From Pseudorhodoplanes sinuspersici (GTDB taxonomy: Bacteria > Pseudomonadota > Alphaproteobacteria > Rhizobiales > Xanthobacteraceae), in NCBI RefSeq assembly GCF_002119765.1, contig NZ_CP021112.1:1296501-1360500 (forward strand): a DNA stretch of 64,000 nucleotides, written 5' to 3'. This document shows, in pieces, positions 8,035-17,609 of the stretch. The notes beneath the pieces were generated by a model. It had not been told where the DNA came from. It made no database searches and saw only the letters and a program-made list of their open reading frames with translations. The position numbers were made by a program, and so were the translations under genes. Within the stretch, counting starts at the first letter, position 1. Every line of letters starts with the position of its first letter.

Positions 8035-8388
8035 CGGATGCGCATGGAAGCGGAGTAGCTCGATCATCACATTCGTGTCACGAGCGAGCGCCAGGAGCCG
8101 TGCTGACTTGCCTCCGCATGCCGGTTGGACATTTTGTGACCCTCCGTTTCGACGTCGGCAATGTCCGCACGCGGCGCGGCCCCTCCTTGACAGATAACAG
8201 CGAGGCCCCTCTTCTGCGCCGAAGCTCTACTTTGCTGCCAATCGCCGTCTGGCGGGAGGCGAACTGGCCTATCCCTGCATGCGTCCCCATAGCAGGTTGG
8301 CACGGGCTTCAGTTCGCATATTCTTTTTGAGAATCACGTCCAAGGCACCATCCGCCCTGCTACAGACGAGCCAACATACGTATCGTGA
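8035..8388. other. 354-base intergenic region before the mrp operon
   Basis: No gene is supported; frames here are short and without family resemblance. A TTGACA hexamer occurs at 8187-8192 but no good -10 follows at normal spacing. The mrp promoter presumably lies here, but I cannot place it. Confidence 0.4.
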
Positions 8389-11205
8389 ATGAAACTTGCC
8401 CTTATTGTCTTAATCCCTTTCATCGGCGCACTGGTCCCGCCGCTCGCCATGAAGGCCGGGCGGAACGTGTGCACAGCCGCAACGGCCGCGGTTACGGCAC
8501 TCGCCCTTGTCATCCTGCTCTCGGAGATCCCGGGCGTCTATTCCGGAGACGTTGCGCGAACGGGCGTCGCATGGTTGCCACAGCTTGGCCTCTCGTTCTC
8601 GTTCTTCGTTGACGGGCTTGGGCTGTTTTTTGCGGCACTGATCCTCACGATCGGCCTGCTGATCATTCTCTATGCCCGCTTCTATCTCGATCGTACGGAC
8701 TCGCTCGGGCGGTTCTTCTGCTATCTTCTGCTCTTCCAGGGTTCGATGGTCGGCATCGTCCTGAGCGACAATATCCTCCTTCTGGTTGTATTCTGGGAGC
8801 TCACCAGTCTCAGCTCGTTTCTGCTGATTGGCTATTGGTATCACCTGCCGGCCTCGCGCGCGGGCGCACTCATGGCATTGGTGGTCACCGGTGCTGGCGG
8901 GCTCGCGCTGATGGGCGGGATGCTGCTGCTTGGACATATCGCCGGCAGCTTCGAATTGAGCGAAATCCTGACACGCGGCGAGACGGTTAAAGCTTCGCCG
9001 CTTTATCTGCCGGCGCTGCTGCTGATCCTGCTCGGTGCCTTCACCAAGTCGGCACAGTTCCCCTTTCACTTCTGGTTGCCGCATGCGATGGCCGCACCGA
9101 CACCGGTGTCTGCCTATCTGCATTCGGCAACAATGGTGAAGGCCGGTATCTTCCTGCTCGCCCGTTTGTGGCCGGTCCTGTCCGGCACGCAGGAATGGTT
9201 CCTGATCGTATCGATGACCGGCCTTGTCACGATGGTCATCGCGGCGTGGATCGCACTGTTCAAGGACGACCTGAAAGCGTTGCTCGCCTTTTCCACCGTG
9301 AGCCATCTCGGCCTGCTGACAATGCTGCTCGGCTTCGGCACCCGCATCGCAGTGGTCGCCGCCGTATTCCACGTCCTCAATCACGCAACGTTCAAGGCGG
9401 CATTGTTTATGTCCGCCGGCATCGTGGATCATGAGGCCGGCACCCGCGACATCCGCAGGCTTGGCGGTTTGTACTATCTCATGCCGATCACCTCGGGCCT
9501 GGCCATCATCGCTGCGGCGTCGATGGCCGGAGTGCCCCTGTTGAACGGATTCCTGTCGAAGGAAATGATGCTGGAGGAGGCATCGCACACGGTTTACGCC
9601 GGCCAGGCTTGGCTCTTTCCGCTTTTTGCCACCATCGGAGCGCTTCTGTCGGCGGCCTATTCCGCGCGGCTCATTTTCCGGGTCTTCCTTGGTCCGAAGC
9701 GGAGCGATTATCCGCTCCATCCCCATGACCCGCCATTCGGCATGTGGCTGCCGGTGGCGCTGCTAATCATTCCGGTCATCGCCATCGGGGTGATGCCTGC
9801 GACATTCGCCGGATTGGTCGTGGAACAGACCGCGCGTGCGGCCGCAGGCGGTGCCCTGCCGGACTATCATCTTGCCTTGTGGCACGGCCTGACGCCGGCG
9901 CTGGCGATGAGTGCGCTCGCTCTTGTCGGTGGACTGATGCTGCTGTGGGCCTATCCCGCGGCCAATCGCGTGCGGCTTGCGGTGCCGCGGCCTGAGGCGA
10001 TGACGATGTTCAAGTCATCCGTGGCGGGGATCGTCCGGACATCGCGCGCTATTCTCAGCGACATCGATAACGGAAGATTGCCGCGCTATCTGGGCGTCAT
10101 CATCGGGTCAATTGGTGTTTTGGCGCTCGTTGGATTCTTGGGCGCAAATCCCGCACCGGTTGCAGGCGATCGCGCAACTCTGCCGGCGACGCTGCCTGCC
10201 GTGACCGGCTGGCTGGTCTTGCTGCTGGCCTGCGGCCTGATCATACAGCGCCACTACGATCGGCTTACGGCACTGATCATCACCAGCATCGTCGGGCTCG
10301 TGGTCTCGCTCGCATTCCTGCAATTCTCCGCGCCCGACCTCGCACTCACCCAGATCTCCGTCGAGGTGGTCACCACGATCCTTCTCCTGCTCGCGATCAA
10401 TCTCTTGCCGCGCACGACGCCTGACGAGATACCGCTGCGCGCAAAGCTGGGCGCAGGCGGACTCGCGATGCTCGTGGGAATTGGTGTGGCAGCGCTTGCC
10501 TATGCCGTGATGACGCGCAGCTTCGAGACCATTTCCGGCTATCACATCGAGCAGTCGAAACCGGGCGGCGGTGGCACCAATGTGGTGAATGTGATTCTGG
10601 TTGACTTCCGCGGCTACGACACGTTCGGCGAAATTATTGTGCTTGCGGTCGCTGCGCTGACGATTTTCGCGCTGCTCGACTCAGCGATGCATGGTGCTGC
10701 CGGCCGCCGCCTTGCACGGGTTCGTTTCGATCAGCAGGCCCACGATCCGCATCCGCTGATGCTCACGGTGGTCGCGCGCATCCTGCTTCCGCTCTCGCTG
10801 ATGGTCGGCGTCTATATTCTCCTCCGGGGACATAATATGCCGGGCGGCGGGTTCATCGCCGGCCTTATCGTCGCAATCGCATTCCTGATGCAATACATGG
10901 CGAGCGGTTATGTCTGGGCGCATCGCCGCGCCCGCTTCGACGCCCATGTAATGATCGGCGGCGGCGTCATGATTGCCGGCGCAACCGGAATGGCCTCGCT
11001 TCTCTTCGACCGTCCCTTCCTGACGAGCACGTTTGACTATTTTCACTTACCCATATTCGGGGAAGTGGAACTGGCCTCCGCGATGGCATTCGACATTGGC
11101 GTATTCTTCACTGTGGTCGGCACCTGCCTGTTATCGCTCGCGACGCTGTCTCGGGTGGAGGAGCGCGCGGAGGAGGCATCACGCCGGGCGGAGGCACGCG
11201 TTTGA
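8389..11205 (+). CDS. mrpA: Mrp/Pha cation:proton antiporter subunit A (fused A+B)
   Basis: 938 residues, the largest subunit of the multi-subunit Na+(K+)/H+ antiporter related to complex I subunits. Residues about 60-500 form the NuoL-like proton-antiporter core (FVDGLGLFFA, VFWELTSLSSFLLIGYW with the key Glu, TKSAQFPFHFWLPHAMAAPTPVSAYLHSATMVKAG). The C-terminal quarter (from MLTVVARILLPLSL, with LRGHNMPGGGFIAGL) is a MrpB/MnhB domain, so A and B are fused as in rhizobial PhaAB. It heads six tightly packed genes. Confidence 0.95.
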   Translation: MKLALIVLIPFIGALVPPLAMKAGRNVCTAATAAVTALALVILLSEIPGVYSGDVARTGVAWLPQLGLSFSFFVDGLGLFFAALILTIGLLIILYARFYLDRTDSLGRFFCYLLLFQGSMVGIVLSDNILLLVVFWELTSLSSFLLIGYWYHLPASRAGALMALVVTGAGGLALMGGMLLLGHIAGSFELSEILTRGETVKASPLYLPALLLILLGAFTKSAQFPFHFWLPHAMAAPTPVSAYLHSATMVKAGIFLLARLWPVLSGTQEWFLIVSMTGLVTMVIAAWIALFKDDLKALLAFSTVSHLGLLTMLLGFGTRIAVVAAVFHVLNHATFKAALFMSAGIVDHEAGTRDIRRLGGLYYLMPITSGLAIIAAASMAGVPLLNGFLSKEMMLEEASHTVYAGQAWLFPLFATIGALLSAAYSARLIFRVFLGPKRSDYPLHPHDPPFGMWLPVALLIIPVIAIGVMPATFAGLVVEQTARAAAGGALPDYHLALWHGLTPALAMSALALVGGLMLLWAYPAANRVRLAVPRPEAMTMFKSSVAGIVRTSRAILSDIDNGRLPRYLGVIIGSIGVLALVGFLGANPAPVAGDRATLPATLPAVTGWLVLLLACGLIIQRHYDRLTALIITSIVGLVVSLAFLQFSAPDLALTQISVEVVTTILLLLAINLLPRTTPDEIPLRAKLGAGGLAMLVGIGVAALAYAVMTRSFETISGYHIEQSKPGGGGTNVVNVILVDFRGYDTFGEIIVLAVAALTIFALLDSAMHGAAGRRLARVRFDQQAHDPHPLMLTVVARILLPLSLMVGVYILLRGHNMPGGGFIAGLIVAIAFLMQYMASGYVWAHRRARFDAHVMIGGGVMIAGATGMASLLFDRPFLTSTFDYFHLPIFGEVELASAMAFDIGVFFTVVGTCLLSLATLSRVEERAEEASRRAEARV

Positions 11206-11582
11206 TGAGCATGGAATTTCTCCTGGCGAGCGGGATCGGCGCGCTGACCGCGGCTGGCCTCTACCTCATTCTGCTGCGGCGAACCTTTCCCGTGGTGATC
11301 GGGCTGTCCTTTCTCTCCTACGCCGTGAACGTGTTTCTCTTCACCATGGGGCGGCTCGTCATCGACCAGCCTCCAATCGTCAACGCGTCTGCCGGCGGAT
11401 ACACCGACCCGTTGCCGCAGGCGCTCGTTCTGACCGCAATCGTCATCACCTTCGGCATGACAGCCTTGATCGTCGTGTTGTCTCTGCGCGCCTTTCTTGA
11501 GACGGGTGACGATGACGTGGCCCTCGATATCCAGCCCGACGAGACATCGTCTGGCACACCTCGCGACGAGGTTGCGCGATGA
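11205..11582 (+). CDS. mrpC: Mrp antiporter subunit C (NuoK-like)
   Basis: 125-residue membrane protein with three hydrophobic helices (LLASGIGALTAAGLYLILL, VVIGLSFLSYAVNVFLF, QALVLTAIVITFGMTALIVVL). It is homologous to NuoK, with the conserved DPLPQALVLTAIVI segment. I prefer the ATG at 11205, which shares one base with the mrpA stop, to the TTG one codon earlier. Confidence 0.93.
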   Translation: MSMEFLLASGIGALTAAGLYLILLRRTFPVVIGLSFLSYAVNVFLFTMGRLVIDQPPIVNASAGGYTDPLPQALVLTAIVITFGMTALIVVLSLRAFLETGDDDVALDIQPDETSSGTPRDEVAR

Positions 11583-13102
11583 CGAATCAATGGCTCATCA
11601 TACCCGTCGCGATACCCGCCCTGACAGCGGCGATCCTGGTGCTGGCCATGCGTTACAGCCTGACCGGCCAGCGCATCGTCTCGGTCACAGCGACCGCACT
11701 TCAGCTTGCTGTCGCAATCGGGCTCTATGTCCTTGCCGGCGACGGTGAGCCGCACACCTATCTGCTCGGCAATTGGCCTGCACCTTTCGGCATCGTGCTG
11801 GTGCTGGACCGGCTGGCCGCTACGATGCTGCTGCTCGCTGGGCTGCTCGCCTTCGGCGTTGTGCTGGCCGCAATCGGCGAATGGGACAAGCGCGGGCGCC
11901 ATTTCCATGCCCTCTTCCAGTTTCAAATGCTCGGCATCAATGGCGCTTTCCTCACCGGCGACCTGTTCAACCTGTTCGTCTTTTTCGAGGTGCTGCTGAT
12001 TGCCTCCTATGGCCTGATGCTGCATGGCGGCGGCGCCCATCGCATGAAAGCCGGCTTCCACTACATTGCGATCAACCTGATCGGGTCGACTGTTTTTCTG
12101 TTCGCCGTCGGGACAATCTATTCGGTCACCGGGACACTCAACATGGCGGATCTTGCCGTGAAGGTGCCGCACGTCGCAGCGGCCAATCAGGCGCTGCTCG
12201 CGGCCGGCGCCCTGCTGCTGCTAACCGTGTTCGCCATCAAGTCCGCGATGGTGCCGCTGCACTGGTGGCTACCGCCCGCTTACGGGTCCACGTCTCCGCC
12301 CGCCGCCGCTTTGTTCGCAATCATGACCAAAGTAGGAGCCTATTCGATCATTCGCGTCTACACGTTGATCTTCGGCGCCGGCGCCGGTCCGCTCGCCGAT
12401 ATCGCGACACCATGGATTCTGCCAGCCGGGATATTGACCCTTGTTCTCGGGACGATCGGCGTGCTTGCGAGCCGCCGCGTGCTCGATCTGGTTTGCTACT
12501 CGCTCATCGCCTCGATGGGGACGCTGCTGATCGCCATCGGCCTGAACAGTGCGGCCGGTCTCGCAGCCGCTCTCTACTACGCTGTGCAGAGCACCATCGC
12601 CAGTGCGGCTCTGTTTCTGCTCGCCGGTCTTCTCGCGCCCGAGAAAGGTAGCCGCGCAACATTCGGATGGTTTCCGCAATATACGGATGTATTCGCCGGC
12701 TTCTACTTCCTTCTAGCCATCGCGATGGTCGGCATGCCGCCGCTTGCGGGTTTCGTCGGTAAGCTCCTGATCCTCGATGCCGGGCGCGCGGCGTCCAGCA
12801 CTGCCACAGTCTGGCCGGCGATCCTGATCACAAGCCTGCTGCTGATCCTCGGTTTCGCACGCGCCGGCATCCAGCTATTCTGGAATCCGCATCCCGTGGC
12901 CGAGACGCCGGCGCCGCGCGATGTACCGATGGCGCCAATCTTCGTCATCGCAGGCATGATCGCGGCGGTCGCCGCACTCAGCGTGTTCGCCGGCCCAGTG
13001 ATGGACGACATGACAGCCGCCGCGGAGCAATTATTGTCGCCGCAGCGCTATATCGCAGCCGTGCTGCGGCCGCAGACCGCCGCGAATCTTGCGGGAGAAT
13101 AG
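11579..13102 (+). CDS. mrpD: Mrp antiporter subunit D (NuoM/N-like)
   Basis: 507 residues, a many-helix proton-antiporter-like subunit. The signature blocks are LFNLFVFFEVLLIASYGLM (functional Glu in the fifth helix), IKSAMVPLHWWLPPAYGSTSPPAAALFAIMTKVGAYSIIR (Lys and Pro-rich region) and a late GMPPLAGFVGKLLIL. The start overlaps the mrpC stop by 4 bases (ATGA). With MrpA it is expected to form the ion-transport core in the inner membrane. Confidence 0.95.
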   Translation: MTNQWLIIPVAIPALTAAILVLAMRYSLTGQRIVSVTATALQLAVAIGLYVLAGDGEPHTYLLGNWPAPFGIVLVLDRLAATMLLLAGLLAFGVVLAAIGEWDKRGRHFHALFQFQMLGINGAFLTGDLFNLFVFFEVLLIASYGLMLHGGGAHRMKAGFHYIAINLIGSTVFLFAVGTIYSVTGTLNMADLAVKVPHVAAANQALLAAGALLLLTVFAIKSAMVPLHWWLPPAYGSTSPPAAALFAIMTKVGAYSIIRVYTLIFGAGAGPLADIATPWILPAGILTLVLGTIGVLASRRVLDLVCYSLIASMGTLLIAIGLNSAAGLAAALYYAVQSTIASAALFLLAGLLAPEKGSRATFGWFPQYTDVFAGFYFLLAIAMVGMPPLAGFVGKLLILDAGRAASSTATVWPAILITSLLLILGFARAGIQLFWNPHPVAETPAPRDVPMAPIFVIAGMIAAVAALSVFAGPVMDDMTAAAEQLLSPQRYIAAVLRPQTAANLAGE

Positions 13103-13104
13103 GT

Positions 13105-13593
13105 ATGCGCGCATTGCTGCCCCATCCGCTGCTGACAGCGATCCTCGCCCTGGTATGGGTGCTGCTGCTCAACGACTTTTCGTGGGGCGCAATCGTGTTC
13201 GGATTGCTACTCGGGTTCGCCATCGCCCTGCTCATCAGCCCTTATTGGCCGGAGCGGCCGCATATCCGAAACCCTCTGGCGATCCTCGAATATTTCGCCA
13301 TCGTTCTTTGGGACATTGTCGTTTCCAATGTGCAGGTCGCCTATCTTGTCCTTTTCCGCCGCGGGGACAGCCTGAAATCGCAATTCGTCACCGTCCCCAT
13401 CGCCCTAGAAAGCCCGGAAGCGATCGCGACGCTGGCGGGAACGATCACCATGACGCCTGGGACCTTGAGTGCCGATCTCAGTGCCGATGGACGATCGCTG
13501 CTGGTCCATTGCCTCGATACGTCCGACCCTGACGGCGTCGTGGCCACCATCAAGTCTCGTTACGAGCGCCGCCTGATGAGGATATTCGTATGA
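13105..13593 (+). CDS. mrpE: Mrp antiporter subunit E
   Basis: 162 residues: two N-terminal membrane segments, then the MnhE cytoplasmic part with VAYLVLFRRGDSLKSQFVTVPI and the conserved TMTPGTLSADLSADG. Starts two bases after the mrpD stop. Needed for assembly of the complex in studied systems. Confidence 0.93.
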   Translation: MRALLPHPLLTAILALVWVLLLNDFSWGAIVFGLLLGFAIALLISPYWPERPHIRNPLAILEYFAIVLWDIVVSNVQVAYLVLFRRGDSLKSQFVTVPIALESPEAIATLAGTITMTPGTLSADLSADGRSLLVHCLDTSDPDGVVATIKSRYERRLMRIFV

Positions 13594-13859
13594 TCGCAGC
13601 CGCCTCCACTTTCGCGCTGACCGCAATCGCGGCATCGCTCCTGCTGAATATCTATCGGCTGATTGCGGGACCGGACGCGACCGACCGCATTCTGGCACTC
13701 GACACGATGGTGATCAATGCAATCGGTCTCATTGTCCTGGCAGGAATCGTGTTCGGGACCACGATATATTTCGAAGCCGCGCTCCTGTTCGCCATGGTCG
13801 GATTTGTCTCGACGGTAGCGTTCTGCAAGTTCCTGCTGCGCGGCAACGTGATCGAGTAA
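13590..13859 (+). CDS. mrpF: Mrp antiporter subunit F
   Basis: 89-residue protein of three hydrophobic helices carrying the MrpF motif RLIAGPDATDRILALDTM and a late membrane segment ending in KFLLRGNVIE. Overlaps the mrpE stop by 4 bases. Confidence 0.93.
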   Translation: MIAAASTFALTAIAASLLLNIYRLIAGPDATDRILALDTMVINAIGLIVLAGIVFGTTIYFEAALLFAMVGFVSTVAFCKFLLRGNVIE

Positions 13860-13864
13860 GTGCG

Positions 13865-14269
13865 ATGATGGTATTAGTCGAAACGGCGAGCGCGGTCTTC
13901 ATCGTCATTGGTGGTGTATTCCTGTTCGTCGGATCCTTCGGGCTTGCCAAGCTGCCGGATACGATGCGGCGCCTCCACGGTCCGACCAAGGCGACAACTC
14001 TGGGTATCGGCTCTTTGCTGATCGCCTCGATCCTCTTTTTCGCCTTGGTCCAGCAGTCGGTCGGCATCCACGAGATCCTGATCACGCTTTTCCTGTTTCT
14101 GACTGCGCCCGTGAGCGCCAACATGGTCGCAAAGGCACACATTTTCCGAAATCAGGGAGTAAAGGAGACATTACCCCCGGATGCGGGCGGCTCCGGCTGG
14201 GCGACTCTGACCGCTCAGACCGAATCCAATGAGGCCGTCGCACCTCGCAGCGGTGTGAACAACTCCTAA
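13865..14269 (+). CDS. mrpG: Mrp antiporter subunit G
   Basis: 134 residues with the MnhG/PhaG pattern: FIVIGGVFLFVGSFGLAKLPDTMRRLHGPTKATTLG, then two more helices and APVSANMVAKAHI. The charged tail of about 30 residues is variable in the family. It ends the operon. Its TAA stop is the first part of a dispersed repeat that begins at about 14268. Confidence 0.93.
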   Translation: MMVLVETASAVFIVIGGVFLFVGSFGLAKLPDTMRRLHGPTKATTLGIGSLLIASILFFALVQQSVGIHEILITLFLFLTAPVSANMVAKAHIFRNQGVKETLPPDAGGSGWATLTAQTESNEAVAPRSGVNNS

Positions 14270-14371
14270 AGCGCTTTCGAGCGAAATTGGGTACCCGTTC
14301 GCGTGAAGAAAACGCGTCAAACAAAAACGAGAGCCCCGACTTTGATTCCATCAAAGCCGGAAAGGCTCTAG
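14268..14371 (+). repeat. Dispersed rhizobial repeat, full-length copy
   Basis: Left part AAAGCGCTTTCGAGCG, then GTTCGCGTGAAGAAAACGCG, and at the right an AGAGCC...GGCTCT stem enclosing GACTTTGA-ttcca-TCAAAG. A second, shorter copy of the left half lies at 37614-37676. It closes the mrp operon and may act as its terminator through the right-hand hairpin, although no T-run follows. Confidence 0.8.
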
Positions 14372-14428
14372 AACCCGAACGAATAGGGCTGCGACTGCAT
14401 CAGTTGAACACGAAAGGAATGCCCTATT

Positions 14429-15262
14429 ATGCTGAAACGCATCCTGGTCCTTTTGGATGAAACACCTTCTTCCGCAACTGCGAGGGATTATGCATTGCGT
14501 CTCGCGCATGCAACAGGAGCGGAAGTGGCCGGCCTGGCTGGCATCGATCTGAGTTACATCAAAGTACCAATGCCAGGCGCGGTCGGTGCTGCGGCCTACA
14601 AAGCCAAGCTTGAGCAAGAACTCAAGACACAGGCTGATGAAACACTTCAACGAATCCGCGAAACATTCGAGCGAGAATGCACGGAGCAGAACCTGCCTTT
14701 CACCTGGCTCTCGTTCGAAGGCGATCCAGCAGAGCACCTGCACCTTGCCGCCGAGACTCGCGATATTATCGTGACGGGGCATGACACTGCGTTTCACGGC
14801 GACACCCGCAACGAGTTGCCGGAGATGCTGTCAAATCTATTGCTGGCGACGCCGCGCCCGGTCGTCCTCTGCCCCGATGAACGAGTGAACGAAAGAGACG
14901 TGTTGATCGCTTACGATGGCAGCCTTCCAGCCATGCGCGCCGTGCAGTTGTTCGCTCTTCTCGGACTGTGGCGAGGGAGCCGCATTCACGTCACATCGAT
15001 CGATACCGATCACGCATTGGCCACCCGAAAAGCGCATCATGTTGTCGAATATCTGCAGACACACGATTACCGGGCTGAGGCCCACCCTATAGGATCGAAC
15101 CTTCATCCATCGGATGTCTTGCGGAGTCAGGTTATCGATCGGAATATCGGCACTCTCGTTATGGGTGCTTATGGTCGGCGAGGTTTGCAGAGCTTTTTGT
15201 TCGGCTCAACGACGAAATCGCTCGTACAAACCCCACCTTGCCCTCTCTTCGTTTATCATTGA
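14429..15262 (+). CDS. Universal stress protein, two Usp domains
   Basis: 277 residues with two UspA-type halves. Residues 1-150 (MLKRILVLLDETPSSATARDYALRLAHATGAEVAG) have a weak nucleotide loop. Residues 160-277 end in TLVMGAYGRRGLQSFLFGSTTKSLVQ, the ATP-binding GxxxR..GS(T) motif of Usp proteins. Such proteins support survival under starvation, low oxygen or oxidative stress. It converges on, and overlaps by 7 bases, the SNF transporter gene. The ATG follows AAAGGA about 10 bases upstream. Confidence 0.92.
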   Translation: MLKRILVLLDETPSSATARDYALRLAHATGAEVAGLAGIDLSYIKVPMPGAVGAAAYKAKLEQELKTQADETLQRIRETFERECTEQNLPFTWLSFEGDPAEHLHLAAETRDIIVTGHDTAFHGDTRNELPEMLSNLLLATPRPVVLCPDERVNERDVLIAYDGSLPAMRAVQLFALLGLWRGSRIHVTSIDTDHALATRKAHHVVEYLQTHDYRAEAHPIGSNLHPSDVLRSQVIDRNIGTLVMGAYGRRGLQSFLFGSTTKSLVQTPPCPLFVYH

Positions 15263-16602
15263 ATTCCGCGGATCATAATCAGAGCGATGATCGACGGGAC
15301 GGCGGCACGCAGCAACCAGATCCATAACCGCTGAAGCCACATTGTGGTAAGGCCTGCCGCGTTGCCGGCGCAGAAGCGCGGCCACACCCATCCAACAAAC
15401 ATTGAAATCGCAACGCCACTCAGTGGCAGAATGACATTCGAACTGAAATGGTCGATCGCATCGAGCAGCGGTGCGGTATTGGGCGAGGTCCTCTGCAAAA
15501 CGCTGTAACTTAGCGCAGCAGGAATACCGAGTAAAAATATTACAACAGCGACTACAACTGATGCAGGTCGACGCTGCCAACCCAGCTTCGACATCAAGAT
15601 CGCAACCGGCACTTCGAGCAGCGCTATCATTGACGTTAACGCTGCGATGAGAAGCAGTCCGAAGAATGCCGTCGCAATCCAGCGTCCTGACGGCAACGCT
15701 GCAAACACCTCCGGCAGCACAACAAAAGCCAGCGTCGGACCGGCCGCCGGATCGACCCCGTATGAGAAGACAACCGGGAAAATCATGATTCCGGCGAGCA
15801 GCGCTATACATGTGTCACCAGCCACGATGACAAGCGCGGCCCGAGGCAGCCGTTCGGTCCCTTTCATGTAGCCGCCAAAGGTCACAAGAATTCCCATTGC
15901 AAGACCGATTGAGAAAAACGCCTGACCCGTCGCAGCAAGGTAGGTTCTTGGCTCCAGAAGCGCGCTCCAGTCCGGTACAAACAGAAACTGAATGGCTCGG
16001 CCTGCTCCAGGCAATTGGAGTCCATAACCTGCAAGAGCGATCACCAGAATAGCGAAAAACGGCATCAAGATCTTGCTGGCCAGTTCTATTCCGCGCTCGA
16101 CGCCAGCTGCGACGATTGTGGTGGCGGCAGCGATCACAATCGCGGACCAAAGCAGCACACGGAATGGATTGGTAATGAGCGCTTCAAAACTCGCTGCGAG
16201 ATTTGGTCCGAAAAGGAGTGTCTGATCTCCTCCCGCATAGGCCCAAAGATAGCTGCCCACCCACCCGGCGATGACGGGATAGTAACTGAGGATGGCAACA
16301 CTTGCCGCCGCCCCCAGCCATCCGGCCCATTTCCAAGGCATCCGGGCTGTTATGCGCTCAAAGGCCGTAACGGCATTGCCTTCGGTCGCCTTGCCGATGG
16401 CCAGTTCGGCGATAAGCAGTGGCACGCCAAGAGCGAGCACAGCCAACAGGTAAACAACAATGAATGCGCCCCCGCCATTCTCACCAGCGATATAAGAGAA
16501 GCGCCAGATATTACCCAGCCCGATGGCGGATCCCAGCGCCGCAAGGGCGAACCCGGCAGTCGACGTCCATCGGCTCTCAGAACTGGCGACAACGACCGTC
16601 AT
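15256..16602 (-). CDS. Sodium-dependent SNF/LeuT-family transporter
   Basis: 448 residues from the ATG at 16600-16602 (GGAGAG about 8 bases upstream), the usual size for bacterial neurotransmitter:sodium symporters. GFALAALGSAIGLGNIWRFSYIAGENGGGAF is the unwound first helix holding the sodium and substrate sites. GQAFFSIGLAMGILVTFGGYM is helix 6. It imports an amino acid or other amine together with Na+; the exact substrate is not readable. The open frame continues 43 codons upstream into the Usp gene, which I reject. It lies 31 bases after that gene and is probably co-transcribed with it. Confidence 0.92.
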   Translation of the reverse strand: MTVVVASSESRWTSTAGFALAALGSAIGLGNIWRFSYIAGENGGGAFIVVYLLAVLALGVPLLIAELAIGKATEGNAVTAFERITARMPWKWAGWLGAAASVAILSYYPVIAGWVGSYLWAYAGGDQTLLFGPNLAASFEALITNPFRVLLWSAIVIAAATTIVAAGVERGIELASKILMPFFAILVIALAGYGLQLPGAGRAIQFLFVPDWSALLEPRTYLAATGQAFFSIGLAMGILVTFGGYMKGTERLPRAALVIVAGDTCIALLAGIMIFPVVFSYGVDPAAGPTLAFVVLPEVFAALPSGRWIATAFFGLLLIAALTSMIALLEVPVAILMSKLGWQRRPASVVVAVVIFLLGIPAALSYSVLQRTSPNTAPLLDAIDHFSSNVILPLSGVAISMFVGWVWPRFCAGNAAGLTTMWLQRLWIWLLRAAVPSIIALIMIRGIQ

Positions 16603-16633
16603 TTTCCAAAAACTCTCCGGGTTACGATCTGGC

Positions 16634-17518
16634 CTATTGAGGCTGGCTGAGGCGTGCCGATGTGCTAGAGGCCGGAACGACAAAAACGTCGATCTCCGAT
16701 CTGCGCAGAATTTCCTCCGCCACACTTCCAAGGAAAAATTTTTCCGCCCCTGTTCGACCGTGGGTTCCGATCACGACAAGGTCGGCCTTGTGTTCTCGGA
16801 TACAGTCGCCGATCGTTTCCGGTGCTGACAGCTCAATGCATTGAACAATGCTGCGACTTGGCTGCAACCCAACTTTTGTCAGGAACTCTGTAAGCTCAGC
16901 TGCTGCTCGCTTTTCCTCCTCGGCAAAGTACTCCTTCAGCCGATCCTTCGGGATCGACGAACGGAACGTCATGCTCTGTACCGGAGTGTCGAGTGCATGC
17001 ACCACAGCGATTTTGGCATGATCGAGAATGCCGAGTTCTCGTGCCTTAGTTATCGCAGTGGCGGAACAAGCCGAAAGATCTGTCGCCACAAGGACGCGGT
17101 CATAACGTCCTGCAGGAACCGCGTTCGCCATGATAACGGGTTGAAAACTGTGCCGGATCGTCCGCTCGATCGTGGTGCCAATGAAGACGTCTCGCAAGGC
17201 TTGCCGTCTGTGAGGTCCCATCACAATGACGTCGGCACGAACGACGTCGGCCGTCTCCGCAATCTCCTCAAATGGTTCGCCAAGAACCAGGCGCGTCTCA
17301 CATCGCACACGATCGATTTCCCGGACGGTGACGGCGAGATCGTCAAGCAAGCCTGCCGCTTCCCGCTCCTCCGCTTTCAGCAACCGGGACGGTTGGTCGT
17401 CGTCGATTACATGGATGATGGTGACATCGGCCGAATACTGGCGAGCCAGCAGAATGGACCGACGCAAGGCACGATCAGAACGCGTTGAGAAATCGGTCGC
17501 GACGAGTATTCGTTTCAT
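16634..17518 (-). CDS. Universal stress protein, two Usp domains
   Basis: 294 residues starting at MKRILVATDFSTRSDRALRRS (ATG 17516-17518); an in-frame extension to 17623 is unlikely because Usp homology begins here. Two Usp domains: ADVIVMGPHRRQALRDVFIGTTIERTIRHS in the first and DLVVIGTHGRTGAEKFFLGSVAEEIL in the second. The second has the full ATP-binding G-x2-G-x9-G-S/T pattern. It is divergent from the small HTH gene, and a perfect FNR/FixK-type box lies between them. Expression under oxygen limitation is therefore likely. Confidence 0.93.
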   Translation of the reverse strand: MKRILVATDFSTRSDRALRRSILLARQYSADVTIIHVIDDDQPSRLLKAEEREAAGLLDDLAVTVREIDRVRCETRLVLGEPFEEIAETADVVRADVIVMGPHRRQALRDVFIGTTIERTIRHSFQPVIMANAVPAGRYDRVLVATDLSACSATAITKARELGILDHAKIAVVHALDTPVQSMTFRSSIPKDRLKEYFAEEEKRAAAELTEFLTKVGLQPSRSIVQCIELSAPETIGDCIREHKADLVVIGTHGRTGAEKFFLGSVAEEILRRSEIDVFVVPASSTSARLSQPQ

Positions 17519-17609
17519 TTCTGCTCTCTCGCAAAACCATTGCCGGAGGCGAAGGCGACAGATTACGGCCTGACGACCTGCAAACTGGACCATTTGCCGA
17601 CAACCTGCG

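Noticed and set aside
8187-8192. TTGACA as the mrp promoter
   Set aside because: No -10 hexamer at suitable distance; too weak to claim.
14341-14354. TTGATTCCATCAA, similar to an FNR box
   Set aside because: The spacer is three bases, not four, and the sequence is the loop-stem of a dispersed repeat.
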